Positions 1 through 6,487 of a stretch of 16,053 bases of DNA are shown piece after piece. Below the pieces are notes generated by a model. That model was given only the letters and a program-made list of their open reading frames with translations, was not told the DNA's origin and did no database searches. The position numbers were made by a program, and so were the translations under genes. Source of the stretch: Anaerolineales bacterium (GTDB lineage: Bacteria > Chloroflexota > Anaerolineae > 4572-78 > J111). Numbering within the stretch: the first letter of the stretch is position 1; the number at the start of each line of letters is the position of its first letter. The stretch covers positions 1 to 16,053 of the forward strand of contig JAAUSP010000115.1 in the NCBI GenBank assembly GCA_012032575.1. Direction: 5' to 3'.

Positions 1-11
1 AGATGGACAAC

Positions 12-37
12 GAAGCCGCAGATCTCCCTGCGGCTTC
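12..37 (-). terminator. Hairpin downstream of the 40-residue membrane protein
   Basis: A perfect 10-bp inverted repeat, GAAGCCGCAG / CTGCGGCTTC (12-21 and 28-37), has a 6-nt loop. It lies about 47 nt after the stop of the small minus-strand gene at 84-206. The stem is GC-rich and stable, but the minus-strand sequence after it (TTCGTTGTCC...) has only a poor U-tract. It may be a weak terminator or an RNA-stabilising 3' end. Confidence 0.45.
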
Positions 38-83
38 AAGAACGCGGTTCGGTTTACAAACAGGCCGGTTGCCGGCGGGCGAA

Positions 84-206
84 CTACCCCTGCTCAGGTG
101 CGCCAAGGATCTTGTTCGTCAGATAGGTTGCCAGCCAGGCCGCTGCAAGACTCAAGGCGAGACTGATCAGGCCATGAATCATCCGGCGGCGCATATCGTC
201 TTCCAT
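84..206 (-). CDS. Small single-span membrane protein (40 aa), unknown function
   Basis: A 40-codon gene starts with ATG at 206 and stops with TAG at 84-86. A strong GGAGG Shine-Dalgarno (212-216) lies 5 nt before this ATG; a second ATG directly upstream at 207-209 would be only 2 nt from it. The protein opens with a charged, Arg-rich segment (MEDDMRRRMIHG). It continues with one hydrophobic stretch rich in Leu and Ala (about residues 11-30, LISLALSLAAAWLATYL) and a short polar tail ending NKILGAPEQG. Positive charges before the helix suggest an N-in orientation. I do not recognise a named family. It follows the broken etfB gene on the same strand and may be the intact last gene of that operon, or may have its own promoter. 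The good ribosome site and clear membrane segment argue that it is real, but no function can be assigned. Confidence 0.6.
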   Translation of the reverse strand: MEDDMRRRMIHGLISLALSLAAAWLATYLTNKILGAPEQG

Positions 207-260
207 CATTTCCTCCCACGTCACATCGGCTGTAACGGTTATTGCTCGACTGAAACCTGC

Positions 261-563
261 TTACAACGGCGATCGGCTGCCGCGATTGCGGATCAAGGTC
301 GTGCGGCGGATCACCGGGCCCCGCTCGACGCCCATCGCCATGGCGTCGCGCAGTTGCTCCTCGGCGGCGGCAGGGCCGAGGGTGAGCACCGTGACCGCCC
401 CGCCGTGGGTTTCAACCAGGCGGATAGCCTCTTCCACCGCGCACTCCTCGTGCGGGCTGATGGTAAATCCCAGATAGCGCGTGTCTATCTCCTGCTGATC
501 GGGCGTGAGCGCAATTTTACCCCCCGTCGCCGGGACACGTTTGATACAAACAAGAATATTCAT
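261..563 (-). pseudogene. etfB: Electron transfer flavoprotein beta subunit, N-terminal remnant
   Basis: The first ~80 residues are clearly EtfB-like: MNILVCIKRVPAT at the start, a conserved NPHDE-type segment (SPHEECAVEEAIRL, about residues 36-49), a VTVLTLGP strand, and EEQLRDAMAMGVERG. EtfB pairs with EtfA to carry electrons from flavoprotein dehydrogenases to the quinone pool and is normally about 250 aa. Here the frame runs into unrelated residues and stops at 261. A shift of one frame yields a short EtfB-like DLDPQS stretch near 270, after which similarity is lost. The C-terminal two thirds and etfA are absent; the small membrane gene follows at once. This suggests a frameshift plus deletion. 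The start has an AAGGGG ribosome site. Upstream on the same strand is a dimethylglycine-dehydrogenase-like gene, the classic electron donor to ETF, and that gene is also broken. Confidence 0.75.
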
Positions 564-605
564 AGTAATCCCCTTGTATAGTTCCAGGAAAATGGGTCGT
601 CAATC

Positions 606-660
606 CGTGTTGCGTGTTGCGTGTTCCGTTTAAGTTACGTAAGACGCAACACGCAACACG
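606..660. repeat. 17-bp perfect inverted repeat made of CGTGTTG units
   Basis: The arms CGTGTTGCGTGTTGCGT (606-622) and its exact complement ACGCAACACGCAACACG (644-660) flank a 21-nt spacer. Each arm is itself a tandem of a 7-bp CGTGTTG unit. It sits between the dehydrogenase and the etfB remnant (564-740), where no gene is seen. It could fold in the mRNA and separate expression of the two genes. The repeat-of-repeats design looks like a dispersed intergenic element rather than a simple terminator, and neither side has a T-tract. Confidence 0.7.
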
Positions 661-691
661 TTTAATTGATTTGACTCTTGGAACGACCGGA

Positions 692-734
692 GGAGATTGG
701 AGACTGACACCTCCCAATCTCCAATCTCCAATCT
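692..734. repeat. Inverted repeat plus 7-bp tandem CCAATCT x3
   Basis: GGAGATTGGAGA (692-703) pairs with TCTCCAATCTCC (718-729) across a 14-nt loop. The right arm lies within three tandem CCAATCT copies (714-734). It begins only 7 nt after the stop of the dehydrogenase fragment, so on the minus strand it could form a hairpin in the 3' region. As with the neighbouring 606-660 element, the arms are made of a heptamer repeat, suggesting a family of such elements in this genome. Confidence 0.6.
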
Positions 735-740
735 CTGTCT

Positions 741-1445
741 TTACCCCTTCATCCGCTTGTTTTCGGGATCAAACAGGGGGGTGCTGCCAACAACGGCCAC
801 TGTGACCGGGAACTGTTCGGCAAAATACTCGACGGCCAGTTTTGTGCCGGCTTTGGCATACTGGGGCGGCAGATAGCTCATCAGAATAGTCTGGCCCACC
901 GATGGCCCGGAACCGGCGCTGGTCACATACGAGCGGCGGCCGTGGGCGTCTACCAACGGCTGGCCGTCGGGGGTGAGGATGGGTTCGCGGCCCATCATGT
1001 GGCGCTTGAAACCGGATTTGGCGGTGTTGTCGTCCACGGTGAGGGTACACAGAACGGCTGCCGGGGCTGCGGCACGCTGCTTGAGATACGCCTCTTTGCC
1101 GATGAACTCCTGCGGCTTGACCGAGGGCCGGGCCATGCCCGCCTCGACCAGGTTGTATTCCTGCTCCAACTCGTTGCCGTAAGCGCGATAGCTCTTTTCC
1201 AGCCGAGCCGTGGTGCCATACACCCCCATACCTACCGGCACAACCCCAAACGGCTGTCCGGCCTCCCACAGCCGGTCCCACAGCCGAGCGCCCTGCTCAA
1301 ACGGCACGTAAATCTCCCAGCCCAGTTCGCCCACGTAGGAAATGCGCGAAGCCAGCGCCCGCACCGGGCCAAAGTCCACCCATTGACAGGTGGCAAAGGG
1401 GAAAGCCTCGTGGGACATATTATGCTCGGTTGCCGCCTGGACCAG
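741..1445 (-). pseudogene. Dimethylglycine/sarcosine dehydrogenase-like protein, C-terminal (GcvT) part, frameshifted
   Basis: This frame continues the gene at 1448-3259 after a frameshift zone. Homology resumes at LVQAATEHNMSHEAFPF (from 1445), the usual continuation of a GcvT-type folate-binding domain. It then runs through SYVGELGWEIYVPFE (a GcvT hallmark), GTTARLEKSYRAYGNEL, the C-terminal GcvT barrel (FIGKEAYLKQR, LCTLTVDD) and ends VGSTPLFDPENKRMKG. In relatives this domain transfers the released methylene group to tetrahydrofolate. The two parts together span 2519 nt; removing two extra bases gives about 838 codons, the normal size of DMGDH-type enzymes. I start the call where homology starts, because the upstream ATG at 1547 opens only a shadow reading. 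It may be a real lesion or an assembly/sequencing error. Confidence 0.8.
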
Positions 1446-1447
1446 AC

Positions 1448-3259
1448 TTACGCGCCTGCGGCCCCCACCACCCCGATGGTCGTCCAGCCCGAAGTCAAAT
1501 CGGCCAGTTGGGCCGAACCGTCGGCGGGCAGGTGATCGGCGAACCATTTTTTGTCCCGCATGCCGTCGAAGCCGCCCGTGACCACCCGGAAGTGGCTGTC
1601 ACCCAGCCGCATAATGGTCAGGTCGGCCTTCATACCGCCGGCGGTGTTGAGCAAGGGCGTGTACACCACCCGGCCCACCGGCACATCCATCTGGGCCACG
1701 GCCATTTTTTGGACATAGTCCAGCGCACCGGGGCCGGTGATGTCAAAAATGGCAAAGGCCGACAGGTCCACCATGCCGACCCGCTCGCGCATGGCCAGGT
1801 GCTCGGCGTTGATGATGGGCGACCACCAGCGGCTGTCCCATTCATTTCTGCGCGGCATGACCCGCTCGCCGTAGCCAGCCAGCAGTTTGGCGTTCGACTC
1901 GTACCACTGGGGCCGCTCCCAGCCGGCCGTTTCAAAGAAGACCGCGCCCAGCGCTTTTTCCCGTTCGTAGAAGGGGCTGACCCGGACATTGCGGTTTGAG
2001 GCCCACTGCTCGCGCGGGTGGACAATGCCGTAGGTCTTGTTAAAGCCTTCGCTGGTGCGGGCCTGGATGTGGAATTTGGTTTTTTGATGATCGTAAAAGC
2101 GGGCAATATCTGAGCCGCCGGGGTCAATTTCCGGCTCGCCGGTGGTCATCCACTCGGCTACGGCGCGGGCGATGCCGGGCGCTTCCTTGATCCAGATGGC
2201 GGCCACCGACCACAAACCCTTGACTTCGGGCGTCTCGCCCAGGAGGGGGAAGCCGTCGGGGGTGAGCGACAGGAGGCCGTTGATGGCATAGCGAATGCCG
2301 ACCCGCTCATCGCCCAGGATGTCGGGGATCAGTTCCAGGGCGCGTTCCAGCGACGGGTCGAAATCTTCCTGGGTAAACGGCATTTCGGTGGGGGAAAGGG
2401 CGGCCTGCTCGATGGAAGGAATCTCATCCGGCTCCATCAAAATGGGGCGGTGGTCGTAGGAGCCAACTTCCAGGTCGCCGCCATGCTGGCGTTCATAGCC
2501 ATTGACATCCACATCGCGCACGATGGGATACTCGATCTCGCCGACAGTTTTGGCAAAGAGCGGCACCGGGCCAACGCTGATCATCTGGTGAACCGCCGGG
2601 GTGAGCGGGATATTAGCCCCGGCCATGCGAGCCAGGCGCGGACTCCAGAGGCCGCAGGCAATCACGATAATCTCCGTCTGGATGTCGCCGCGCGTGGTGC
2701 GGATCCCTTTGACCCGCCCATTTTGCACCTCGATGCCGTTGATTTCGGTGTTCGGAAAGACGGTCAGCGCCCCCATAGCCTGCGCCTGTTCACGCATCAG
2801 GGTGCCGGCCCGAAGCGAGTCGACAGTGCCGACGCCGGGGGTGTAAAAACCGCCCAGAATAATCTCTGAGTTAACAAAAGGGACCAGTTCCTTGACCCTG
2901 GCCGGTGAAATCAACTCGGAGTCAATGCCCCACGATTTGGACGAAGCCAGGCGGCGTTTGAGTTCTTCGACCCGCTCGGTAGTGCGGGCCACCTCGATGC
3001 CGCCGCTCTGGATGAAAACACCTAATTCCTGATACTGCTTGACGCTGTCCAGGGTGAATTTAGTCATCTCCTTGGAGTGGTCCACCAGAAAAATAAAGTT
3101 AGAAGCGTGGCCGGTGGAACCGCCGGGATTGGGCAGCGGCCCCTTGTCCAGCAGCACAATATCTTTCCAGCCCAGCCGGGCCAGGTGATAGGCCATGCTG
3201 TTGCCCACAATGCCCGCGCCAATCACCACTACATTTGCTTGTTTAGGGAAGGTACTCAT
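1448..3259 (-). CDS. FAD-dependent dimethylglycine/sarcosine dehydrogenase-like protein, N-terminal part (truncated by frameshift)
   Basis: 603 residues are readable. The N-terminal DAO-type FAD fold has the dinucleotide motif VVIGAGIVGNS (residues 11-21) and an acidic strand end (VLLDKG, D38). GSTGHAS (48-54) puts His51 where DMGDH and sarcosine dehydrogenase attach FAD covalently. The FAD domain runs to about residue 375, ending TPDGFPLLGETPEVKGLW...GIARAVAEWM. A linker domain and the first half of a GcvT domain (from about 430; WSPIINAEHLAMRERVGMVDLSAFAIFDITGPGALDYVQ) follow. The family demethylates N-methyl compounds oxidatively, passing electrons to ETF and the C1 unit to folate; the exact substrate here is unknown. 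The ATG at 3259 has an AAAGGAG ribosome site. The frame stops at WTTIGVVGAAGA, where the family reads a GP-x-AR motif; the 5-G run at 1462-1466 and one extra base at 1446 account for it. The rest is at 741-1445. Confidence 0.85.
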   Translation of the reverse strand: MSTFPKQANVVVIGAGIVGNSMAYHLARLGWKDIVLLDKGPLPNPGGSTGHASNFIFLVDHSKEMTKFTLDSVKQYQELGVFIQSGGIEVARTTERVEELKRRLASSKSWGIDSELISPARVKELVPFVNSEIILGGFYTPGVGTVDSLRAGTLMREQAQAMGALTVFPNTEINGIEVQNGRVKGIRTTRGDIQTEIIVIACGLWSPRLARMAGANIPLTPAVHQMISVGPVPLFAKTVGEIEYPIVRDVDVNGYERQHGGDLEVGSYDHRPILMEPDEIPSIEQAALSPTEMPFTQEDFDPSLERALELIPDILGDERVGIRYAINGLLSLTPDGFPLLGETPEVKGLWSVAAIWIKEAPGIARAVAEWMTTGEPEIDPGGSDIARFYDHQKTKFHIQARTSEGFNKTYGIVHPREQWASNRNVRVSPFYEREKALGAVFFETAGWERPQWYESNAKLLAGYGERVMPRRNEWDSRWWSPIINAEHLAMRERVGMVDLSAFAIFDITGPGALDYVQKMAVAQMDVPVGRVVYTPLLNTAGGMKADLTIMRLGDSHFRVVTGGFDGMRDKKWFADHLPADGSAQLADLTSGWTTIGVVGAAGA

Positions 3260-3271
3260 TGTTTGTCTCCT

Positions 3272-3379
3272 TTACTTCATAATTAGAGTCAACATCCGGT
3301 CGCGCCCAGACCGTACTACCGCCAGGTTGACCTGCTTGCCCACCTCGTCTTTTGGCAAAGAATATCAATATAAAGTCAT
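3272..3379 (-). other. Possible remnant small ORF with in-frame TGA
   Basis: On the minus strand a GGAGG (3385-3389) stands 5 nt before an ATG at 3377-3379. The frame reads MTLY, a TGA, then YSLPKDEVGKQVNLAVVRSG and ten more residues to a TAA at 3272-3274 that abuts the ribosome site of the dehydrogenase gene. The part after the TGA loosely resembles the last two strands of a PDZ domain (VGKQVNLAVVRSGRD), so it may be the tail of a lost HtrA-like gene. This is a weak resemblance. I see no reason to invoke selenocysteine. Confidence 0.2.
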
Positions 3380-3405
3380 CTCCGCCTCCTTTGACTAAAT
3401 CAGAT

Positions 3406-3504
3406 GGGTGTGACCAATTTGAGTTGCAAACGTAGGACAGACTGTTAGTTTGTCCGGTTGGGGCAAGCTAACAGCTTGTCCTACAACTCATTTTGGTCAC
3501 ACCC
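3406..3504. mobile_element. MITE-1: 99-bp miniature inverted-repeat element with 9-bp target duplication
   Basis: The terminal inverted repeats GGGTGTGACCAA (3406-3417) and TTGGTCACACCC (3493-3504) are perfect. Immediately outside lies AAATCAGAT on both sides (3397-3405 and 3505-3513), a 9-bp direct repeat as expected of a target duplication. The interior continues the palindrome imperfectly (GAGTTG...CAACTC; GTAGGACA...TGTCCTAC; CTGTTAG...CTAACAG), so the transcript would fold into one long hairpin. No coding capacity. It lies about 150 nt upstream of the dehydrogenase start, within that gene's probable control region. A 9-bp duplication fits IS4-like or IS256-like transposases among others; the parent element is not in this window. 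Confidence 0.75.
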
Positions 3505-3535
3505 AAATCAGATGATACTGTGATTAAATGGGTTT

Positions 3536-3557
3536 TGATATATTACTGATATATCAG
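3536..3557. promoter_or_regulatory. Candidate operator: AT-rich palindrome upstream of the dehydrogenase
   Basis: TGATATAT (3536-3543) and ATATATCA (3549-3556) form an 8-bp inverted repeat with a 5-nt spacer. The right half overlaps a perfect 12-bp palindrome, CTGATATATCAG (3546-3557). Such palindromes fit GntR- or TetR-type dimers, but no such regulator is in the window and the MITE lies between this site and the nearest gene start. The surrounding 3515-3660 holds no gene I can recognise. Confidence 0.25.
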
Positions 3558-3825
3558 AACTGCGCAATTTTGGACAAACTGATTCACCAGTCTCAGTAGA
3601 TCACAGGTAAAAACCGACTATCACAAAATGATATACCGTTTATCGATTCCAGTCAATGATTTTATTTGGTAGTCCATATGAAAACGGGTGATAATTCAGG
3701 ATACTGTACCAGGTGAGATAAAAGAGGTAACTTTAAGTTTGTCAGACCGCACTTTGGCCCCCGTCCCCCGTTTAGCTCTCCCTTGCCGGGGAGGCCAAAA
3801 TAATAGCTGAACTCGTTTTCCAGAT

Positions 3826-3906
3826 CAATGTCATTAAGTTAAGGTCGTAGTATAGGGCCTTGCGCCCGCCCACAAGGGGCTAAACTACGCTAACTTAATG
3901 ACATTG
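3826..3906. mobile_element. MITE-2: 81-bp element with 16-bp inverted repeats and 11-bp target duplication
   Basis: CAATGTCATTAAGTTA (3826-3841) and its exact complement TAACTTAATGACATTG (3891-3906) are the ends. GTTTTCCAGAT flanks them on both sides (3815-3825 and 3907-3917), an 11-bp target duplication. The interior extends the palindrome (GTAGTATAGGGCC facing GGGGCTAAACTAC) around a GCGCCCGCCC core. There is no ORF. Long duplications of 10-12 bp are known for IS4/IS231-type transposases, so this is probably a non-autonomous relative of such an element. Its insertion broke the SUKH-like fragment around it. Confidence 0.85.
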
Positions 3907-4061
3907 GTTTTCCAGATAGTCGAAGAGGTTGCGGCCATAGTAAATGATATCTGTTTGGTAGACCGAGAAGACCGGGTTATTGATTTCGTGCGGTCGGTCC
4001 GGGATGTAACGATGACCGAGGATGGGGATAAGTACAGGCGCTTGACTAACGGCCCGTTTAG

Positions 4062-4084
4062 CCGCGCCGCGAAGCGGCGGCGCG
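4062..4084. repeat. GC-rich palindrome next to the LacI-fusion stop codon
   Basis: CGCCGC (4065-4070), a GAA loop, and GCGGCG (4074-4079) form a short all-GC stem. It begins 15 nt beyond the regulator's stop (4095-4097, minus strand). It could halt or protect the regulator transcript but has no T-tract. It resembles REP-like intergenic palindromes and has overwritten the 5' end of the SUKH-like fragment. Confidence 0.4.
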
Positions 4085-4094
4085 AGAATTGTCA

Positions 4095-6320
4095 TTACTT
4101 TTTCAACATTATTGAAAGCTTGTTGGCGGCTTCACCAATTGCAGTCGCAGGTTCAATCAATCCTACAACACTATCATGCACTGCGCGGGCGATGATTTCC
4201 TCAAAGGTTTTGATGCTTAACTTTGTATTGGCATCTGGAAGTTCTCTGCGTTGGCTTGTTGGAAACACGTCCAATGATTTTGTTATCCAAGGATAGAGGG
4301 ATTTAATTTCGTTACTGGTATAAATGTTTTTACATGCAGAAACGTTTCCGAGCAACGTCAAAGGGATAGAAAGCTCTTGGCCACAGGACCAATTTATAAA
4401 CTCCAAAGCAGCGATTTTATGTAAGCTGGCTTTGTTGATTGCAAACGACCATCCGCCCAAAATCGGGCTTCCGCCCGGAATAGAATCAAAACCTATTTTG
4501 CCAACCACGCAAGAGACGCTACGATCGACAAGTGGCGAAACATAGGCTGAGTAGAGGACCATCATGGCGGTTTTCCCTGAAGCGAACTCGGCCACTTGTT
4601 CGTGCCACCAATGGTCAGGCGAACCAGGCGATGCATATCGAAAGCTCTCACAATAGTTTAAAAGCGCTTTGATGGCATTCGGGCTATCGAGCACGACCCG
4701 GTCGTTATAATCGAATACATCTGCATCATAAGCGTAAAGTCGGGGCAAAAATTCGCAAAGAGCCGCAGAAGAAAATCGACAACCAAGCGTCGTACCAAAC
4801 TCGGTTTCAGATTCGGGGTTATATGCACGAGTAAAAAACCGGGCGACAGCATTAAATTCCAGCCATGTTTTTGGCGGCTTAAGCTCGGTTTTATACTGCT
4901 CAAAAAACATACGGCGATATTTGAAGTTTTCAAAAAGATCTTTTCGATAGAATAAAAGTTGATTGCAATACATAAACGGCACTGCATAGATTTGCCCATT
5001 ATACAGTGCGAAGTCGTCAATAAACTCGGGTTGAATATCAGTCAGTATTGGCAGTTCGGCGTTAGAATGCTCGGAAAAGTTATGAAGCAGGCAATTGGCT
5101 GCAAATTCACGCAACCACAAAATATCAATACAGAACACGTCATAATCAGGAGAAGTTGCTTTAGCTTTAATCAGGGCATAGAGCTCTTCATGCGGTAAAA
5201 TGTCGATATTTACATTAATACCGTTTTTGTGCTTAAAATCAAGCAGCAGAGATTGTACCGCATACGCCATGTCGCCCTCTACCATCGCTACCCGTATGGT
5301 TTCGTTCATATGGGTTACGGATGACCTCCAACGTTTCTTCTCAATGTTAACACGCACATTGTTGAGGCGAATATATCGCTGCTCGAAGAAAGCAGGGTCT
5401 TCAACATTGTCAAGCAGCAGGTTCGCTGCCGCTTCACCCGCTTGAAGGCTTGCTCGGGGTAAAATTGCTACCTCAGGATAGCGATTATCGTTCCAAATCT
5501 CTTCACCAAGACTCACAACGCGCGGCTTTATACTGGTGGATGCAAGACGGACTGCACCGATAGCTCCTTCTGCAAGCTGGGTGGATGTACAGAGAATCGC
5601 CTCGGGAGGATGAGGCAGGTTGAGAAGGCTGATGGTTGCTTTAAAGCCGCTTTCGTTACTATAGTCTGTGTATCTGACATAAGAAGGATCAACAGTAATG
5701 TTGGCTTCCATCAAGGCGCGGTGATAGCCGGCCTCGCATAATCGCTCGCTGGTGTAGCTCTCCTTTCCGGCAATCAGTCCAACGTGATGGCACCCCTCAT
5801 TAAGCATGGTGGATGTGGCATAATGTAAACTTTTGTCGTTGCGGAAACCAACATAGTTGCAGTCAAGACTTTCCACTTCACGTTCCATAAACACGATTTT
5901 TATACCACTATCCAGCAGCTCATGAAAAATCTTTCTATTGGACGGTTGGCAGGTGACAATGATCAATCCCACAAGCTTCATACTTAAGATCCGCGAAATA
6001 ATGGCGTTTTCAATTTCCGGGACTTCGTGGGTAAGGAAAAGATTTGCTGCATAACCGCGTTCCAAAAGCGTGGATTCTGCGGCGGAGTAGATTTGAGCAA
6101 AAAGCATATCAGTGATATTTGGGAGTATTACGCCCATATTTTGCGATTTTACTCCTTTGAGTCTTTGGGCGGCAGCGTCGGGTCGATAGTTAAGCTCCGC
6201 AATGGCGGCTTCTACACGTTGCACTATTTCTAGATTCACGCTACTGACGCCTTTTAACACATTTGAAACTGTACTTTTTGATACACCGGCATGTTTGGCA
6301 ACGTCTTTTATCGTTGACAT
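4095..6320 (-). CDS. LacI-family repressor fused to a cytoplasmic solute-binding (SBP type 1) domain
   Basis: 741 residues. I start at the ATG at 6320 (MSTIKDVAKHAGVSKSTVSN), the standard LacI N-terminus, with GGAG 6 nt upstream (6327-6330); an upstream in-frame ATG at 6350 would add ten atypical residues. Order: LacI helix-turn-helix (about 1-47); hinge helix YRPDAAAQRLKG; a periplasmic-binding type I sensor (about 60-335; GVILPNITDMLFAQI, GLIAGKESYTSERLCEAGYHRAL, PEAILCTSTQLAEGAI); then from about 345 a second ligand domain like an ABC-transporter MalE protein. That domain shows IRVAMVEGDMAYAVQSLLLDF, DYDVFCIDILWLREFA, NGQIYAVPFMYCNQLLFYRK, KTWLEFNAVARFF, FASGKTAMMVLYSAY and SPILGGWSFAINK. 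It has no signal peptide or lipobox, so it should act in the cytoplasm. Ordinary LacI proteins are about 340 aa. It is divergent from the sugar operon and probably represses it via the operator at 6488. A TATAAT on the minus strand (6373-6378) may be its own -10. Confidence 0.9.
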   Translation of the reverse strand: MSTIKDVAKHAGVSKSTVSNVLKGVSSVNLEIVQRVEAAIAELNYRPDAAAQRLKGVKSQNMGVILPNITDMLFAQIYSAAESTLLERGYAANLFLTHEVPEIENAIISRILSMKLVGLIIVTCQPSNRKIFHELLDSGIKIVFMEREVESLDCNYVGFRNDKSLHYATSTMLNEGCHHVGLIAGKESYTSERLCEAGYHRALMEANITVDPSYVRYTDYSNESGFKATISLLNLPHPPEAILCTSTQLAEGAIGAVRLASTSIKPRVVSLGEEIWNDNRYPEVAILPRASLQAGEAAANLLLDNVEDPAFFEQRYIRLNNVRVNIEKKRWRSSVTHMNETIRVAMVEGDMAYAVQSLLLDFKHKNGINVNIDILPHEELYALIKAKATSPDYDVFCIDILWLREFAANCLLHNFSEHSNAELPILTDIQPEFIDDFALYNGQIYAVPFMYCNQLLFYRKDLFENFKYRRMFFEQYKTELKPPKTWLEFNAVARFFTRAYNPESETEFGTTLGCRFSSAALCEFLPRLYAYDADVFDYNDRVVLDSPNAIKALLNYCESFRYASPGSPDHWWHEQVAEFASGKTAMMVLYSAYVSPLVDRSVSCVVGKIGFDSIPGGSPILGGWSFAINKASLHKIAALEFINWSCGQELSIPLTLLGNVSACKNIYTSNEIKSLYPWITKSLDVFPTSQRRELPDANTKLSIKTFEEIIARAVHDSVVGLIEPATAIGEAANKLSIMLKK

Positions 6321-6451
6321 TGGGTTCTCCAAAATTACGGGATAAAGCATTAAACTATCGATTTTTTGCGTTATTATAACTCATTATTTCGAAACTACCC
6401 AGTAAATACCGCATGCAAATCCGATATTCTAAAATAAAATTCAAGCACCTC

Positions 6452-6480
6452 TTGCATTTTCAATTATAATATGCTACAAT
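6452..6480 (+). promoter_or_regulatory. Sigma-70-type promoter for the sugar operon
   Basis: TTGCAT (6452-6457), a 17-nt spacer and TACAAT (6475-6480) make a good vegetative promoter pointing toward the five-gene operon. A start 6-8 nt downstream would fall at 6486-6488, the left edge of the palindromic operator, a classic position for repression. The first gene begins about 680 nt downstream, so the leader is unusually long and contains a transposase remnant; a nearer promoter may exist but I could not identify one. Confidence 0.55.
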
Positions 6481-6487
6481 ACTGATG

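Larger units (their letters stand above)
3662..4095 (-). pseudogene. SUKH/SMI1-KNR4-like gene fragment, interrupted by MITE-2
   Basis: The frame from 4095 contains PVLIPILGHRYIPDRPHEIN followed by NPVFSVYQTDIIYYGRNLFD and YLEN, a pattern I associate with SMI1/KNR4 (SUKH) proteins, which often serve as toxin immunity proteins. This family assignment is from memory and tentative. Reading stops at 3895 inside an inserted element. Removing the 81-bp element and one duplication copy (3815-3906) joins ...DYLEN to EFSYYFGLPGKGELN in the same frame. The frame then stays open to a stop at 3662, though homology fades after about FSYYFG. The first ~20 residues (MTILAPPLRGAAKR...) are translated from a GC palindrome and are not native, so the 5' end is lost too. 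No toxin partner is present. Confidence 0.55.

Noticed and set aside
3..581. 192-codon plus-strand ORF opposite the etfB remnant
   Set aside because: It is the antisense shadow of GC-rich etfB codons. It shows no recognisable motif and spans both the EtfB and small membrane protein frames.
714..734. CRISPR-like short repeats (CCAATCT x3)
   Set aside because: The units are only 7 bp and directly adjacent with no spacers, so this is a microsatellite-like array.
942..2869. Long plus-strand ORFs (942-1535, 1430-1999, 2450-2869) opposite the dehydrogenase
   Set aside because: Antisense frames of a high-GC gene; translations lack domain signatures, whereas the minus strand carries the full DMGDH-like fold.
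3365..3367. Possible selenocysteine TGA codon in the small ORF upstream of the dehydrogenase
   Set aside because: The residues around it match no selenoprotein; a nonsense codon in a remnant is simpler.
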